Origin: Cryptomeria japonica
Lineage: Eukaryota > Streptophyta > Pinopsida > Cupressales > Cupressaceae
Length of the DNA: 64,000 nucleotides
Direction of reading: 5' to 3'
Assembly (NCBI RefSeq): GCF_030272615.1
Contig: NC_081409.1
Location: forward strand, 616,202,755 to 616,266,754
Made by a program: the position numbers and the translations under genes. This document shows positions 20,803 through 34,058 of this stretch, one piece after another; the first letter of the stretch is position 1, and each line of letters begins with the position of its first letter. Under the pieces are notes generated by a model, which was not told the DNA's origin, did not search any database, and worked only from the letters and a program-made list of their open reading frames with translations.

Positions 20803-23793
20803 AACCATGTAAAATTGATCTAATAGAAAATATATATGAGAATTTGGTCTCCCTTGCCCATTGAAGTTAGGTTGGTGTCTAAAGACATTGTTGAGGAGCT
20901 CGCTAATGTAGTAGGTGAATAAATTTTCCTGGTTTAAATCCCTTGGTGGTTCAAATTAATGGCAATGAGAAAGAGCAAGGATAACATTTGCACACATGCT
21001 AGGGGTTATATTATGATGATGCAGATTCAATTCCTCTAGCTCCTTTTAAAACTTAAGTTTTCTCTACTGATTTTCTATATCAATCCCTCTAACATTCATA
21101 AGCTATGTTTAATCACATAATGAATACTACTAAAATTGTTACATAACAATAATTTGCATGAAATACTATTAAGTTGGCTCATAGCATCTAGTAAAAGGCA
21201 TGGGAAAGTTTAAGTTTTTATTTAGTGTCTCAAGGGTGTTTTGTACTTTGTAGGGTTGATAAGGATCAAACCTACATCCATCGAAAATGATTTGAAGATA
21301 TAAACTAGTAATCTCAAGATAAGAAACCAATATATGGAAATTAGTACAAAATGAGAGTGAAATATGGATGAATGAGCTAAGTCTAACACGATGGTATGTT
21401 GCTTGTTGATATGTTACCACATTAAGACACTCACATCAAGACACACACACAAGTAAACAAGAAATAGTATGGGTGTGCTAATTTCATCATTACACTTCAT
21501 CCCCACTTTGATGTGCATGTGAATTTAACATGAGCATGCATTGCAAAGTATATGGACAATTTCAACCAACGTAAAACGTAAATATTCGAGCTTTTATTAT
21601 ACAAGATACATATCATTTAAAAAAAAAATAATGCTCTTCACGTACTCTCATTAACATGATCACTCTATTGAAATTTAGAAAACAACAAAAAACCATGCAA
21701 TGAGTAGTTTAATCAAATGATCAAAATATGCATAAGGGTGACATCACGATAGCGTGTCCTACTTTTTTTGTATTTTGAGACAACTAAAATCAACTTTTCC
21801 AATATTCATCACATATTGTCAATAATAACAAAAAACTATTATGAATTGAAGGATAATGTATGCTAACTATTTATGGCATTTTGTATGTAGATCTAATTTG
21901 TATTTGGTTCTATCATATTTGATTTGTTTTTAATAGAGCGTTTATTATATTTAACTATCTTCTATTAAGTAACAAACTCCAATAACTAGTGTACATAGAT
22001 ATTTCTAATAACTTTTGTTGAATATTTTATTATTATTAATTTATCTAATTTGTAATAATTAAAATTTAGACTTATATTTTCTCATAACATATTTCTCTTT
22101 GTGTATATATCCAATTTTTTTTTTTTACCAAACAAGGACATTGATATGAAATGTGGTAAAAAATTCAAGATTTTTTTAGCATAGTTTGTTGTTTTCTAAG
22201 AACTTAAATATCAGACATTAACTTTTCTTACATACTTATATTGATTAAAATTTAAAAAAATATATAATATAAAATTAAAATACAATACGAATTATATTTT
22301 TTAGAAACCTAACAATGTTGACTTTACCAATTAAGATTTGTGTTTGTATAACTTTATTTGGCCCCAAAAATTGTGATGCAAAGTGGCAAATTTTAGCTAG
22401 CAAAATTGATGCATATAACTTGGAAGGAAAAGGTGAACACATAAAATATTTAAGGAACACACATATGCATGTTGAAAATGTCACCTACAATTAATTGATT
22501 ATGTTTTCCCTTGTCTCAAGTTTTAGACATACTATTATATATACATTAGTAAATAGACATGTGACACAAGAGTGGAACAAACTATAATGCTTCAACCCAT
22601 AAATTGCAAGTTTCTTTCATTATCTATGAAAATGATAAGAACTAAAAGGAGAGGAAATTCCATCTATTCAAAGATTGAATGAAAAAAATTGCATAATTAA
22701 AAAATGCAATAAGGGTCTATGTGATCTCTCTATATGATGTAACTCTAAGAAATTTGATAAAACTCTACCTAGTTAGAGTGTAAAATCTCTTTTTAGAACC
22801 ACATACCACCTAAAATATCAACCATGTAAATAGTTAGTGACAATATATTCTCCCTATCCAATTAGTTGCATCTATTAGATGCCAAAAATAGAGGAAAGGG
22901 AAAAAGATACATGATCATGGTAAAAGATAGTCAAATGGGATATAATAATGTAAGAACATTTATGATGAGAGTGAATGATGCATGTAATTTGGACAAGTGA
23001 TAATATAGATTAACAAGTTAGATATGATCATACATTAGTTGTTGATATAAAAACACAGACTAAAGTCCAAGGTTTTATATTTTGTTTTATGTAGTAAACC
23101 CCAATGTGATGTAAGAAAAATAAAATACATACACATATATATGTCAACATACATAATATCATATACTAATATACATTAACGTCTTACAGATGTCTTATAA
23201 TCCATTACTCATTATTTACTCTCACTTATCATCTTACTTTTGCTCACACATACATTACTTATGTCTTTCACACTTTCTTATTCTCATAGATATATAATTC
23301 ATATGATTCATGTGTGTATCACCCACTTTTCCTTTTCTTATATAGCCTCTTAATGGATTTTTGTGGTGTTTTTTTTTTATATCCTTTCATAATAACTCTT
23401 AGTTGTCTTCTTCCCATGAATTTACCTCTTGCTTTATAATATTTATCCCTTTTATAGTTTATTTAGGCACATTTAAGACCATTTAAGTGGTATATAATAG
23501 ATGTGTATTATCTCATCTTTGATATAAATTGGTGAAGTCATTGTAATCATTATGCTCATCTAAGGATCAATCATGATGTCATTTCTTTCTTTGGATCTTC
23601 ATCTATGCGGGTGACAATTTGCAGTGCACTTATTTATTGTTATGAAATATTGAACTATTTTATATGTTACTTATGGGGTTATGTTCTACGAAACCTCTTT
23701 ATTCTACAACTAGTCCTACTTCAAATGAAGTATCTCATATTTACCTTTATTTTTTCTATAAATCTAAATCAATATGTTCTTTCCTTGTATGCA
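20803..23793. other. No gene recognised (A+T-rich, ~3 kb)
   Basis: Between the chromovirus and the A-family solo LTR I see no protein similarity, LTR ends, or inverted repeats that I can support. The frames are short and not codon-like. This may be the oldest, most eroded sequence in the window. Confidence 0.5.
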
Positions 23794-24911
23794 TATTCCG
23801 ATGAACACTAAGAGGGGGGGGGGGTGAATTAGTATGCCAAAAATTAATGTACTTAAACACTTTACTAGACTACTAGTAAACCGGTAAAATAGTTTAGCAG
23901 ACAAACTGGTTAGCACACATGAAAACCAAACAACAAATAATGCATTCACCCACAGAAGCACAAACACCATAACACAAGAGATTTTGACGTGGAAACCCAA
24001 ATGGGAAAAACCACGGTGAGATGGAACTCACAAGTAACTATCTGCATAATAGGAACCAGACCGGTTAAGGTCATACAATGTTCTTTACCATAACAGATCC
24101 TGTTAGGAATCTCAAACTCTATTAGGAGATAAGTTTGATTAAAGACTACCTTGCTAGAGGATTTTAGATCCACAGATGTGAATCACCTTGTTAGAGGATT
24201 TACAAAAGGCTTTTGGGCCTACTCGGTTAAGGGCTTCAGACTTGTCGAAGATGTGAGTAATCAACAAATGAGTGATCTAGCTAATAGCACAAATTGCTTG
24301 GTTAGATCCTTGATAGCTTGTTCCTAATGCATTCCAACATTACTTCAGTCTTCAACACATTCACACTCTCTCTAACTCATCAACCACCTTAAACCCTAGC
24401 AACAATATAAAACCCTAGACATGATGTCCTTATGAAGGAATCTGATTTCATGTCAGTCCAATAGGATTACATTACAATTTCCTAGGTTCAATGCATCTAG
24501 ATATATTCTGTAACACGACACAAAAAGCACCGTTAAAGTGTCAGCACCGTCAAACAATCGGTGGATGGTAACTCATCACAAAATGCCGGTTGGTAACTCA
24601 TCATAGAGTATTATCGGTTCATACAAAATACCGGTTGCCGGTTTGACAAAAATGAAGACTGGGAAATATGTGTTCTACCGCTGTGATCCTCCGTACTGGT
24701 TGAGATCCTCGAACCGCTTGGGGTCAACATACCAATTCAGATCGGTAAACACTTTCTGCAAAACACCGATAGTCTAAAGACTATAATGCATCATATTGGT
24801 TGGAAATAATTATCGGTTGAGCATAACTCATACATATAAAAGTGATCTCAATGAAAGCGTGTGTCCATCAATGACAATCACAACATAATCATAAAAAATG
24901 CCAACATATTC
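23794..24911 (-). mobile_element. Solo LTR of family A
   Basis: The LTR is 23799-24906 (1108 bp), flanked by perfect duplications tattc (23794-23798 and 24907-24911). It matches A1 and A2 LTRs over its full length, including the C-run motif (23811-23830). The terminal TG of the plus-strand left end has become CG. No primer site or internal sequence is present. Confidence 0.9.
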
Positions 24912-25129
24912 TATTTTGCTTTTATTTTATAAATGAAGTTCAATTGACGTGGCCTTGTATTTATAGAAAATTTTCCTTTACCCTTATTTTTTTATAGTCT
25001 ACTTAATGGGAATGAACTTTTCTATTTAGGTATTGTATATTTGTTGATCAATATCCTATCATTTCTTCCACTTCCACCTCTATATTCCTAATTCCTTTTT
25101 CCATCCAATAGAGATCAATTATTTTTATG

Positions 25130-25573
25130 CGTAGAAGTTGACTCTGCTGCCCATACAAGGCATTGGTCATGGTTGTTGCTTTCAGTTTTCAAAATCTTAT
25201 CATATTTAAAATCCTTTTATTTCTGCATTTTCTTTCAGCATTAGGATTAGGATTAGTGTAGAAAACCTCTCCTTAATTGGTTCTTAGATTCTTACAAACT
25301 AAGGTTGAAGCCATACCTAGGAGTTTATCCATCTTCCTTAGTACCTTTCATTGAGATGATCTGCCATAACATGTAATGTCAAGAGTGTTTTGAAGCTGAA
25401 AGTTATAGGACATTGCATAGGTTTACCCGCCTTGGTCTCGTGGAGCCAAAAGAGTAGGAGATCTCAGTCTTGTGACTGAGTCTTGTCAAGTTGGCCAAAT
25501 CCCTCCCCGAGTTTGTTGATGAGTTAGTGGCAAATCCTCTAGGACTCGGGGACTATTGGTTTGCGAACCAATA
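25130..25573 (+). repeat. 5' LTR remnant of gag-only Ty3 element
   Basis: Matches 31118-31559 (gaagttgactctgctgccc onward) up to the end aaccaata, where the 3' copy reads aaccaaca. Similarity stops abruptly at the left. Confidence 0.85.
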
Positions 25574-25576
25574 GAC

Positions 25577-25595
25577 TGGTGACTCCACTTGGGAC
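25577..25595 (+). other. Primer-binding site-like sequence
   Basis: TGGTGACTCCACTTGGGAC starts three bases after the LTR end. It resembles the TGGCGACTCC-type primer sites of several plant Ty3 elements. The matching tRNA was not determined. Confidence 0.6.
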
Positions 25596-26004
25596 ATGCT
25601 TTTAAGGGCTTGTCGGATTACCCATGAGTTTTTGGTTAAAGAAATTTTTATCCTAGAAAAGGTTTTGTAGAAACCTTTGTGAAGAAAAATGAAAATGATT
25701 CTGCTGGTGAAGAAAGGACCCAGAATGTTAAAAGACTTTGAATAGCTCCCTGTTGTTCAAAGAATGTTCTTCTTCAAGGAGGCGGTAACTTTGTATAAAA
25801 GAATCTCACATAAAGTTGAAGACTCTGCTGGAAGAACTCAAAAACTGTATATCCCAGAAAAAAATTCTTCATTCAAGGTTGTATCAGCTGGAGGAGAAAA
25901 GGTACACAAGTTTTTTCTTGTTCTTGCTTGTTGGCCCTAATATGTCAAATGTATCTGTTGCTGCACTTAAGTGTGTTTGTTCATTTCTCTAGGATTTATT
26001 AATA

Positions 26005-28660
26005 ATGGTTGAATGTAATGGCTTTATTCATCCCATGGGTGTTCCTTGTATTGCTTATGATTCAAACCCTGGGTATTTCCATAATGATATGTATCCTAGT
26101 AATGCTTCATTAGATTATGGTTATGCTTTTGCACCTCCTGTAAACTTAGATATGCAAATGTCTACGTATAACCATGATAGAATGACCAAAATGTTAGAAG
26201 CCTTGGCCCAAATGCATAGAAAGATTGAGGAGATAACTAAGTTTCAGATTTTGGGATCCTTAAATGCTATGCATCTGAATGTATATGCACATGTGTTAAG
26301 CCAAAAGGAAGAGGTAGTGACTGATGAAAGTACTATAGATTTGAATGAGAGGTTGATGTCTTCAAAAGCTCAGTTGAGTTTTAATCACAACATTCCTTCC
26401 ATTCAAGCAACTGAACCCCCTGTTTATTCTCTTGATCTGTTGTATGATCAGTTGGACCTATCATGGGTAGAGCATGAATTCTGGCAAAGTATGCCAACTC
26501 AGATATATAGTCAGATGCCCAAATTTGTTGGTTTCAACATATACGAGGGGAATGCACATGTCCAAAGGTTTTATAGTTTCATGAAAAACCATTTGTTTAG
26601 AGAAGAGCACATGTGCATGAGATTTTTTGTTAGATCTCTTGATTCATGAGCTAAGGATTGGTACTCAGGTTTCCCTGAGAAATCCTTTGCTTCTTGGGGT
26701 GAACTAGTGGGTGCATACCTAGAATAATTTATAAGAAAACCCACTGATCTTGTCAAAGAATTATCTCAGATTAGGAGGAAAGATGAAGAAACCAGCGTTG
26801 CTTTCAGTCACAGGTTTGCAAGTACATTGTCATAGATTCCTGAAGGTTTTAGGCTCGATACCCCAGCTTGCATTAATATGTATTTTGAAGCCTTTGAAGA
26901 AGGTTCTAGTGCACTGCTAGAAGATCTCAAAATAGTTGATATGAAGATGGCCTATGATTATGTGGATATCATGGATATAATGAGACATGAATACCTGATA
27001 AATTTATTATTTACAAATCTCAGTGATCATGACAAGTGTGTTGAAGTTGCAGATAGCAGAATGCATGCATGTAACCGAGAACTTTCAGCCTCAGAAGAAG
27101 AACAGTGCATGGTTGACACAATAGAGATTGAAGAAGAAGAAAAGTGCGGCTTTGAGATTGATGGCAATGGAGTTATTTGTGCCCAGTCTCAAGAAGAATA
27201 CATATCAGCAGACAATGTAAGTAAGATGCACAATGATGACATTTAGTGCAATGAAGAACAACCGCAAGATGAATAATGCAATTATCCCATTGAAGACCAA
27301 TGTGCAAGCATGAGCAACAACCATGAAGACCCAAATGCAAATCAACATGAACATACAAAGAATTTTCTCCCTATGTCGGACTATGAAATGTTTAAGGTTG
27401 TTGGAAATGCAATCTCCTATAATGATGAAATTCTATTTTGTGATCATCCCTTTGAGTTATCATAGTTTGATGATGGTAGCAATCCTGATCATGAGTTGCA
27501 GCTTGAGGACACCACCAACAGTAATGAGGATCAATAATAAGAAGAGGTAGAAGATATAGATCGGAGCAATGGTCTATTAAACAATGATCAAATTTTAGAT
27601 TTGTTTTCAGTTGAGTATTATAAACATGTAGGCAAAGGTGGTTTGAAATCTTTGTGTTTTTCTCATGCCAAGGATTACACTTTTGGTAAAGCTATATATG
27701 ACACAAGCATCTTTGATTTTTCTTCTACCAGTGAGTGGGTCAGCATGCATAATGATAATGCACGTGATGGGGACATGGTGTTTGAGTGCCATTATCAAAG
27801 TAGTGATAGGTCTGATGGGTGAGGTGATGAATCCAATTTATCAAGTGCATGCTAGACCTCAGCCCTTAAATCTGCTGATTAAATCCCATGGTGATGAGTT
27901 TTCTTACGAGTTGAAGCATTCTTCGGAAAACCTTTAGATAAATGTTGGAGTTGATCTTGACTTTGAGCCAAAACTTTCGAGTGAGCCAAAATCACACTCT
28001 TATGAGTGTATATGGGATTTAGACAGCGCTGCAACAATATGCTTGGAAGATGAAGAAATGCATGAACCTATGGGTATGCTGGAGCTTCCAAGTGATCATT
28101 TTTTCCATAATAGTGAGTTGTTGTCCCAAAGTAAACCAATATGTGATTCTTTGCCAGTTCATATATTGGATGAATGTTTGAAGGAGTCACAAAGTTTTCA
28201 AGGGTGTCCTCTTGAGTTTTTTCAGTTTGATATGCAAACTTGTGATGATTTTTTAAAAATGAAACCAGTTGCATGCTTGTGCAAGAGTTTATTCATTTTC
28301 AGCTAGGTGATATTTCCATGAGGTGTGATAGTGGTTTCAACCATAATGTGTGTTATGAGTAGTTGGCCAATGTATTTTTTGATGAGAATAACACACTTAT
28401 GTCACACAATAATCAGAGTTTTCAGTCATTGTACAAGTTTGAGATGTTTAATGACAGTGAGTGCACTGATAATTTTCAGTATGGTAGCTGGGTAAGAGAT
28501 GCCAATATGTTTGATCAATGGCATTCCAATATGTTATCAGATTGGCTTTAGTGTAGTCCAAGGAGAATAATGTTTATGACAGAGGAAAGCATTGGCTCAG
28601 ATGGCCTTGGGCCATCACTTGTGGTTTCATGTTCAAGCCACAAAGGTTTGGGGTAGAGAA
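26005..28660 (+). pseudogene. Gag-like ORF of Ty3 element
   Basis: The start is ATG 26005, about 410 bp after the primer site. Residues ~170-300 look like a Retrotrans_gag domain: YSQMPKFVGFNIYEGN, then an F-LRSL block, WYSGFPEKSFASW and a QIRRK/VAFSHRF block. In a working element this forms the capsid. The rest is acidic and Asn/Ser-rich, and I do not recognise it. There is no CCHC knuckle and no protease. In-frame stops occur at 26647-26649, near 26725, near 26833 and at 27244-27246. A frame change near 27820 carries the frame on to about 28306, and another frame resumes at 28363. Codon-like composition continues past the gag domain, so the original protein may have been about 880 residues. 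Confidence 0.65.
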
Positions 28661-29350
28661 GACTCTTTTTGAATCTACACCCAATGGAGTTAGCACTCGG
28701 TCTGATCCTCCAAAGATCTAGGATCTTTCCATGCCCACAAGGGGAATGCATCTCCGAGCTAGAGCCATTGTTGGGACTTCAAAATTTTGTCAATTTTAAA
28801 TTTTTGCACTCAGAATCCCCTTTAAAGGGTAACACGTAGGTTATGATACTGTGGCAAGCATCAATATGTTGTATAAAATGAGGGTTATATGATGTGTCAA
28901 TAACATGATATGTTATTGCCCCCATGCCTAACATCAACATCTCATATCAATAACACGTCGTGTTATTGACTACCTTGAGTATTTGGGAAGCCTGTTATTG
29001 ACCGTCGAGGCAACAATAGGTGGCTAAGTATTTTGCAGTGCAGGAGGGAGTCTTTTCAGGTTCCAAAATTTTATTTTTGGGTTGATCAGTCGAGACAGTC
29101 AACTCACTTATGTTCCACCATTGGGAGGGTTCTCTGTCATAGGTTTACCGGCCCCGCATATTAGGTCTCTCTACCGGGATGATTATCTATAATGTATGTC
29201 GCTCAAGGGTTATATTTTTTGGCTGATGACTAAAGCCTAGTCATAATTTCCCCTAGGAAAACCCCTCACATGATCACTTTACCCATTATAAGTCCCCACG
29301 TGCTCTAAATATTTCACTTAATTAGTGGCCTTGGTATCACATTTATGTGG

Positions 29351-29922
29351 GATAAGAAGTTCTAAAGAAATTGTTGAACAAATCTTATCCCGTGAATGTA
29401 TTCACGGTAAGTCCTAGTCACACGGGATAAGGCAAGAGCACCGCACAAAGGGAAGGCTTATCTCGCGATATATTTGAAGCAATAGAAAATCACCGTGGCA
29501 TAAGATGGGGTCTAAAGATACAAATATATCCTTATCCCTCGACATCTTCATGGTAGCCAAAGGGCCACGCGAGACAAGGAGTAATGAAGGATCAAGTAAG
29601 CACTTAAGCTTATCTCGTGCCTAGAAGCTAAGGCATAGGAGTCGACAGTGTTATCCCGCATGGGGAAAATGAGCATAGCGAGAGCCCTCTAGATAAGGAA
29701 AGGTAAATTTGATGGAGGGCAAGGCTTATCCTGCAGAGATAAAGGGGATGTCTCCAAAGGCTGCGGGGTAAGAGAGTGAAGGAACAAAGAGGGTTTTCCT
29801 TATCTCGCACATTCCAACGGGGACAAGGAAAGGGTCGCGGGCTAAGAGGATGATAGAGGCAAAAGATAAAGGGTCTTATACTACGAGGGTGAAGCAATGT
29901 CTCCGAGGTAGCATGAGATAAG
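29351..29922. promoter_or_regulatory. Array of ten CTTATC/GATAAG motifs in U3
   Basis: Exact hexamers begin at 29351, 29384, 29426, 29457, 29531, 29609, 29692, 29725, 29799 and 29917, in both orientations. Several share the longer form CTTATCYCGYG. Two of them (29384-29394 and 29421-29431) form an 11-bp inverted repeat around a smaller gtgaat/attcac hairpin. GATAAG is the core of the plant I-box bound by GATA and MYB-like factors. A regulatory role is inferred. Confidence 0.55.
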
Positions 29923-30659
29923 TAAAGAGAAAGAAAATGATGTTGCTCATTATCTTGTAACCCTGAGGACCAAACAGTGGAATCATAGGGGCACATAACA
30001 TGCATGTTATGTGATTTGCAGAGCACAACCCAATGATCAAATTGTCCACGTGGAGGGTTCACGAAGGTTGACAAGAGGAAAAAGGGGCATATTTTGGGGA
30101 CATGGCACGAGCAAATTAGCCAAATTCCATCTGTCAAAGGGAGAGATGATGTCGACAGAGATTGATTATGCTGACACACTGCAGGTAAACTTTTGCAACC
30201 AAATCAAATCAGATCGCAATGACAGAGCCCAGGAGGGAGATAGAATTTAATGAGGATCGGATAGAAGATCAATTAAGCAGCTTCGTTAAATCAGAAGATC
30301 AGTTGATGAGATTTCATAGCTACAAACATGTCAGAGGGTCACCAATCGAGAAGATGCGAGGACACATAGCAGGTAGATTACTAAATGTAGTAATCTAGAT
30401 TTAGAATTTAGTCAAGGTGAAACAAGGGACGAACTTAAGGAAATTTTTTTGTGGCTTGAGACACTTCCCCCTGTTGTTGTCCTTAGGCTTGTGGTCCCAG
30501 ATCTAAGAGGCTATTCATGTGGCCGCTTGCATTCATTGGCTCTGGATGGATTGCGTGCAGAATAGGAAGAGGGACACATCATTGTATATTTTGTCCCACG
30601 CAATCAAATTTTTACAAGTGTGTCTCACCTGGACTATAGCTTGTTTTGCTCCCTTGGTC

Positions 30660-30666
30660 TATAAAA
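30660..30666 (+). promoter_or_regulatory. LTR TATA box
   Basis: ttggtctataaaagggaattc context, a strong TATA match. Downstream are the expected R region and AATAAA at 30877-30882. Confidence 0.6.
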
Positions 30667-31559
30667 GGGAATTCAGGGCTAGTGAGAAAAGGGGGATTTT
30701 GATTGTAATTTTTCTGGAAGCAAGGCTTCCATGTGCACAGTGCAAGTTTTTTCATGACAACTTTTTTTTTTCAGTCTGTAGTTTCTTAATGTTTCAAGTA
30801 GTTTGTAACCTGAATACAAATAAGTTTTAGAGGTTTTAGTTGCAGTTGTCTCTCTCATGTATGCTCTATTTTATGAAATAAAATGATCAAGGATCTTTTG
30901 TTTTGTCCTTGCAAGTCAGGTGTATATCTTGTTGATTGCTTCTCTTCCAGGAAGGGATTAATTTGCTTCTTCAAGGTGTAGGAATAGCATTTGTATATAT
31001 GACATTCTTCAGTATGGTTGTTGGTGAAATCAAAAGGGAGAATTTTGATGTAATTCATTAACATTCAAAGCTCAAAGGTTGCATATTACCTTATTTGAAT
31101 GTTAAATTTGCATATTGTGAAGTTGACTTTGCTTCCCATACAAGGCACTAGTCATGGTTGTTGCTTTTAGTTTTCAAAATCTTATCATATTTAAAATCCT
31201 TTTATTTCTATATTTTCTTTCAGCATTAGGAGTAGGATTAGTGTAGAAAATCCCCTCTTCAATGAGTGGTTAGATGCTTACAAACTAAGGTTAAATCCAT
31301 AACCAGGAGTTTATCCATCTTCCTTAGTATCTTTCATTGAGATGATCTGTTGTAACATGTAATGTCAAGAGTGTTTTGGAGCTAAAAGTTATAGGACATT
31401 GCATAGGTTCACCCGCCTTGGTCTCGCAGAGCCAAAAGAGTAGGAGATCTCAGTCTTGTGACTGAGTCTTGTCAAGTTGGCCAAATCCCTCCCCAAGTTT
31501 TTTGATGAGTTAGTAGAAATTCCTCTAGGAATCGGGGACATTTGGTTTGGGAACCAACA

Positions 31560-32023
31560 CATACATGCTTGACCTCTCTTCTCGGTGGAGTTTTTTTTTC
31601 CCACAAGTGTTTCTCCACGTAAATCCTATGTTGTGAGATTTTATTTTGTGTTGCTGGTAAATGTATCATTCTTTGTTACTACTATCTTATGGTAAAGTAA
31701 TTTTCATTTCATTGATGTTTTATGTTCATCCAAAATATTTTTATTAAACATGTTAAAGTGGTTTTTTTTTGCATGACAAAGACGATGGATATCTCTATGG
31801 TTTTTCATATTAAGACAATTTAATTTTTAGATTTTCATGAAATCATATATTTCCATATTGTAATGATAGAAGCCTTGAATATCATCAATGTCATTAGTGG
31901 ATTAGACATTGGAAAATTTCCCAACAATTTTCCAACACCTTTTTTAGTCAAGAACTTCCCAAAGTATTTAATATCTTTCTTTGGATTAGAATCTCCTATA
32001 TAAATATACAATAATCATACATT
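31560..32023. other. No gene; possible LTR scrap
   Basis: Bases 31590-31660 (tttctccacgtaaatcctatg and following T-rich sequence) resemble the R/U5 part of plant Copia LTRs. Nothing else is recognisable. The attta at 32024-32028 is the left target duplication of element B. Confidence 0.35.
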
Positions 32024-32028
32024 ATTTA

Positions 32029-33176
32029 TGTAGGAATCAAGGAACATTGAGAGGGGGGGAGGGGTGAATCCGTGTTCTGCAATTTTTAACTTGATTAACC
32101 TAATTCTTTAACCACTTGAAGCTTATGAAGAAAAGTAAAGTGAAAAAACACAAAGCAAAGATCGTCAACACCATAACACCAATATTTTTATGTGGAAAAC
32201 TGGTTAAGGGAAAAACCGTGGTGGGATTCAAACCCACAATATTAATAAACTATTAAAAGTGTAAAAATATTATATAGGGGAATGCACATGCATTCAGGCA
32301 CACTACCTAGAGATCACTGCTCAATGTTTACAATAAGGGCTACAACCTGGAAGGCTCACTTCCTTACAAAATGATTATAAGGGATACAAGAGAGTTTTAA
32401 CTATTTAATAGCATCAAAAAATGCCTAAGTATGGTTTCAGTTAAGCACAAAACACATATTCTTACTCTAATCTGCAATACTCCTCTATTATGATATTCTG
32501 CAACATACCCGAGCACAAATTGTTACCTTGCGCACGTGAAACTAGACACAATCGATCATACACACATCCCACATAACCATCGATATAGAAAGTGATCAAA
32601 TCAATCCATCTTATATATCCTCAACATAAAATTAGATCAATTCCATGTCGGCCCAAAAACTGCATAACACGCAACATGAAATGTGTTACCCAAGTCGACT
32701 CAAATCGATCCAAAAACAACTAAGTGGACTAAAACAAAATGTCCATACGCTTCCCATATGTCGGCTTAACAACTTCAAACACACAAGCAACTACAAAAAT
32801 CGATCCGCAAGATCCGCATACTAAATTTCTACATGTTATCATTGATAGCCACTGTTCTAGCCAAAAACCAATCTACCAGATCTTACCAACCAACACAAAA
32901 CTTACCATCGGACACCACAAACCTGGAATAAGGTAAATTTTGTATCCAAAATATATATACCATATCTGCAAAGCAATATACTCAACTAAAATAACCTACC
33001 AACCAACAAATTGTACACTTTGCCGGATACACTGTTCTCACTGGACCACACAAATACCTGATCAATCTTCAACCAATCTATCAAAATGATGAAAACATGA
33101 ATTGTGGATGCCAAATCTGATATGAGTTGCCATCAATGACAACTTCTCAACATACATGCAGTGTCTCTTGCCAACA
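32029..33176 (-). repeat. 3' LTR of element B (1148 bp)
   Basis: Plus-strand ends TGTAGGAATC and TTGCCAACA. It carries the C-run motif (32049-32070) and aligns along its length with 51300-52445. The element-sense upstream side has a purine stretch (rc of 33177-33192) and a classic aaagggggagag tract (rc of about 33328-33341), as in Sireviruses with several polypurine tracts. Confidence 0.85.
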
Positions 33177-34058
33177 ATCTTCTCATTTGGCATGATGGCA
33201 ACAATTAGTAAAAATGACTAAGTGTCAGACCAAAACCAAATTACAATACACTGCAACCAAAAATCTAATCACCGAATCCTAAAGAATCAAAGAACCGCCC
33301 TACGATTAATATTTTTCACTTCTCTACTCTCCCCCTTTGACACCAATGTAAAAGGTAGGGTCTTGGGAATCAAGAATTGAGGCAAAAAAACTACTATATA
33401 CATGTACATACAGAATTCACAAAAACTTGAAAATAGCTACATACAGATTCTTCAAGGAGTCCAAGTGACTATCCCAAGCCTTTTGCAAATTCTCAAAAAA
33501 TGTTATAAGCCCACTGAAAAGATACGACTGCACTTTTTTTGTCTTGAGATCATCTGGATCATCTACCTTGAGAGCTTTTTAAGCATCTTGAAGAGAATTT
33601 AGAATTACATCCAACTTAGGGACAATATGGCTCCTAAGTTCTCTAACTCTGCCAATTAACCTTTCCCAATCATAGCTTAGATTCTGAATCTTCTCAAGAA
33701 ATGAAATTACCTAATTTTCGTGATGGCTCAATGAATTCGACAAAGGATCAACTGACACAGATATGGTTTCCAACTGATCCTTGTATTCCTAAGACTTTTT
33801 CTCAATATCCGTAGTGAATGTGTTTAGGGATAGGCATGATTTATACAAGTTTCCACCTTTTGACATTGCATTATGCATGCTCTTTACACAATCTCCTAAT
33901 GTGGCCTTGTCTTTTGTGATCATTTTCTTCAAGGTGCAGAGCCTTTTGGCATTAAACTCATTTTGAGCTTTCTCCTCGATAGATTTCTCAAAAGATTCAA
34001 AATGTGTATTTATAGAATTAATTAAACTTTTTAATTGGTCGGTTGGGGTATCAGATGG

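Larger units (their letters stand above)
25130..31559 (+). mobile_element. Ty3-type element with large gag and no visible pol
   Basis: A 5' LTR remnant (25130-25573) is followed by a primer-site-like sequence, a gag ORF (26005 to about 28660) and a long 3' LTR (about 28769-31559). The remnant and the end of the 3' LTR share about 430 bp of strong similarity. The internal region is only about 3.2 kb, and no protease, RT or integrase motif is visible in any frame. It therefore resembles the gag-only (TR-GAG) class of non-autonomous elements. The 5' LTR is truncated on the left, so no target duplication can be checked. Confidence 0.7.
28769..31559 (+). repeat. Long 3' LTR of gag-only Ty3 element (~2.8 kb)
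   Basis: Candidate ends TGTTGG (28769) and CCAACA (31559) are inverted repeats of each other. An alternative start is TGCATC at 28747, which directly follows the purine run acaaggggaa. A TATA box (30660-30666) and an AATAAA (30877-30882) lie about 220 bp apart in the order expected for promoter and polyadenylation signal of an LTR. The upstream ~1.9 kb would be U3 and holds the CTTATC motif array. A 183-codon minus-strand frame at 29628-30179 is judged spurious. Confidence 0.6.

Noticed and set aside
29628-30179. 183-codon minus-strand open frame
   Set aside because: Lies within the long LTR, opposite the motif array. Its Ser/Pro/His/Cys-rich composition follows from the purine-rich plus strand, and it has no family features.
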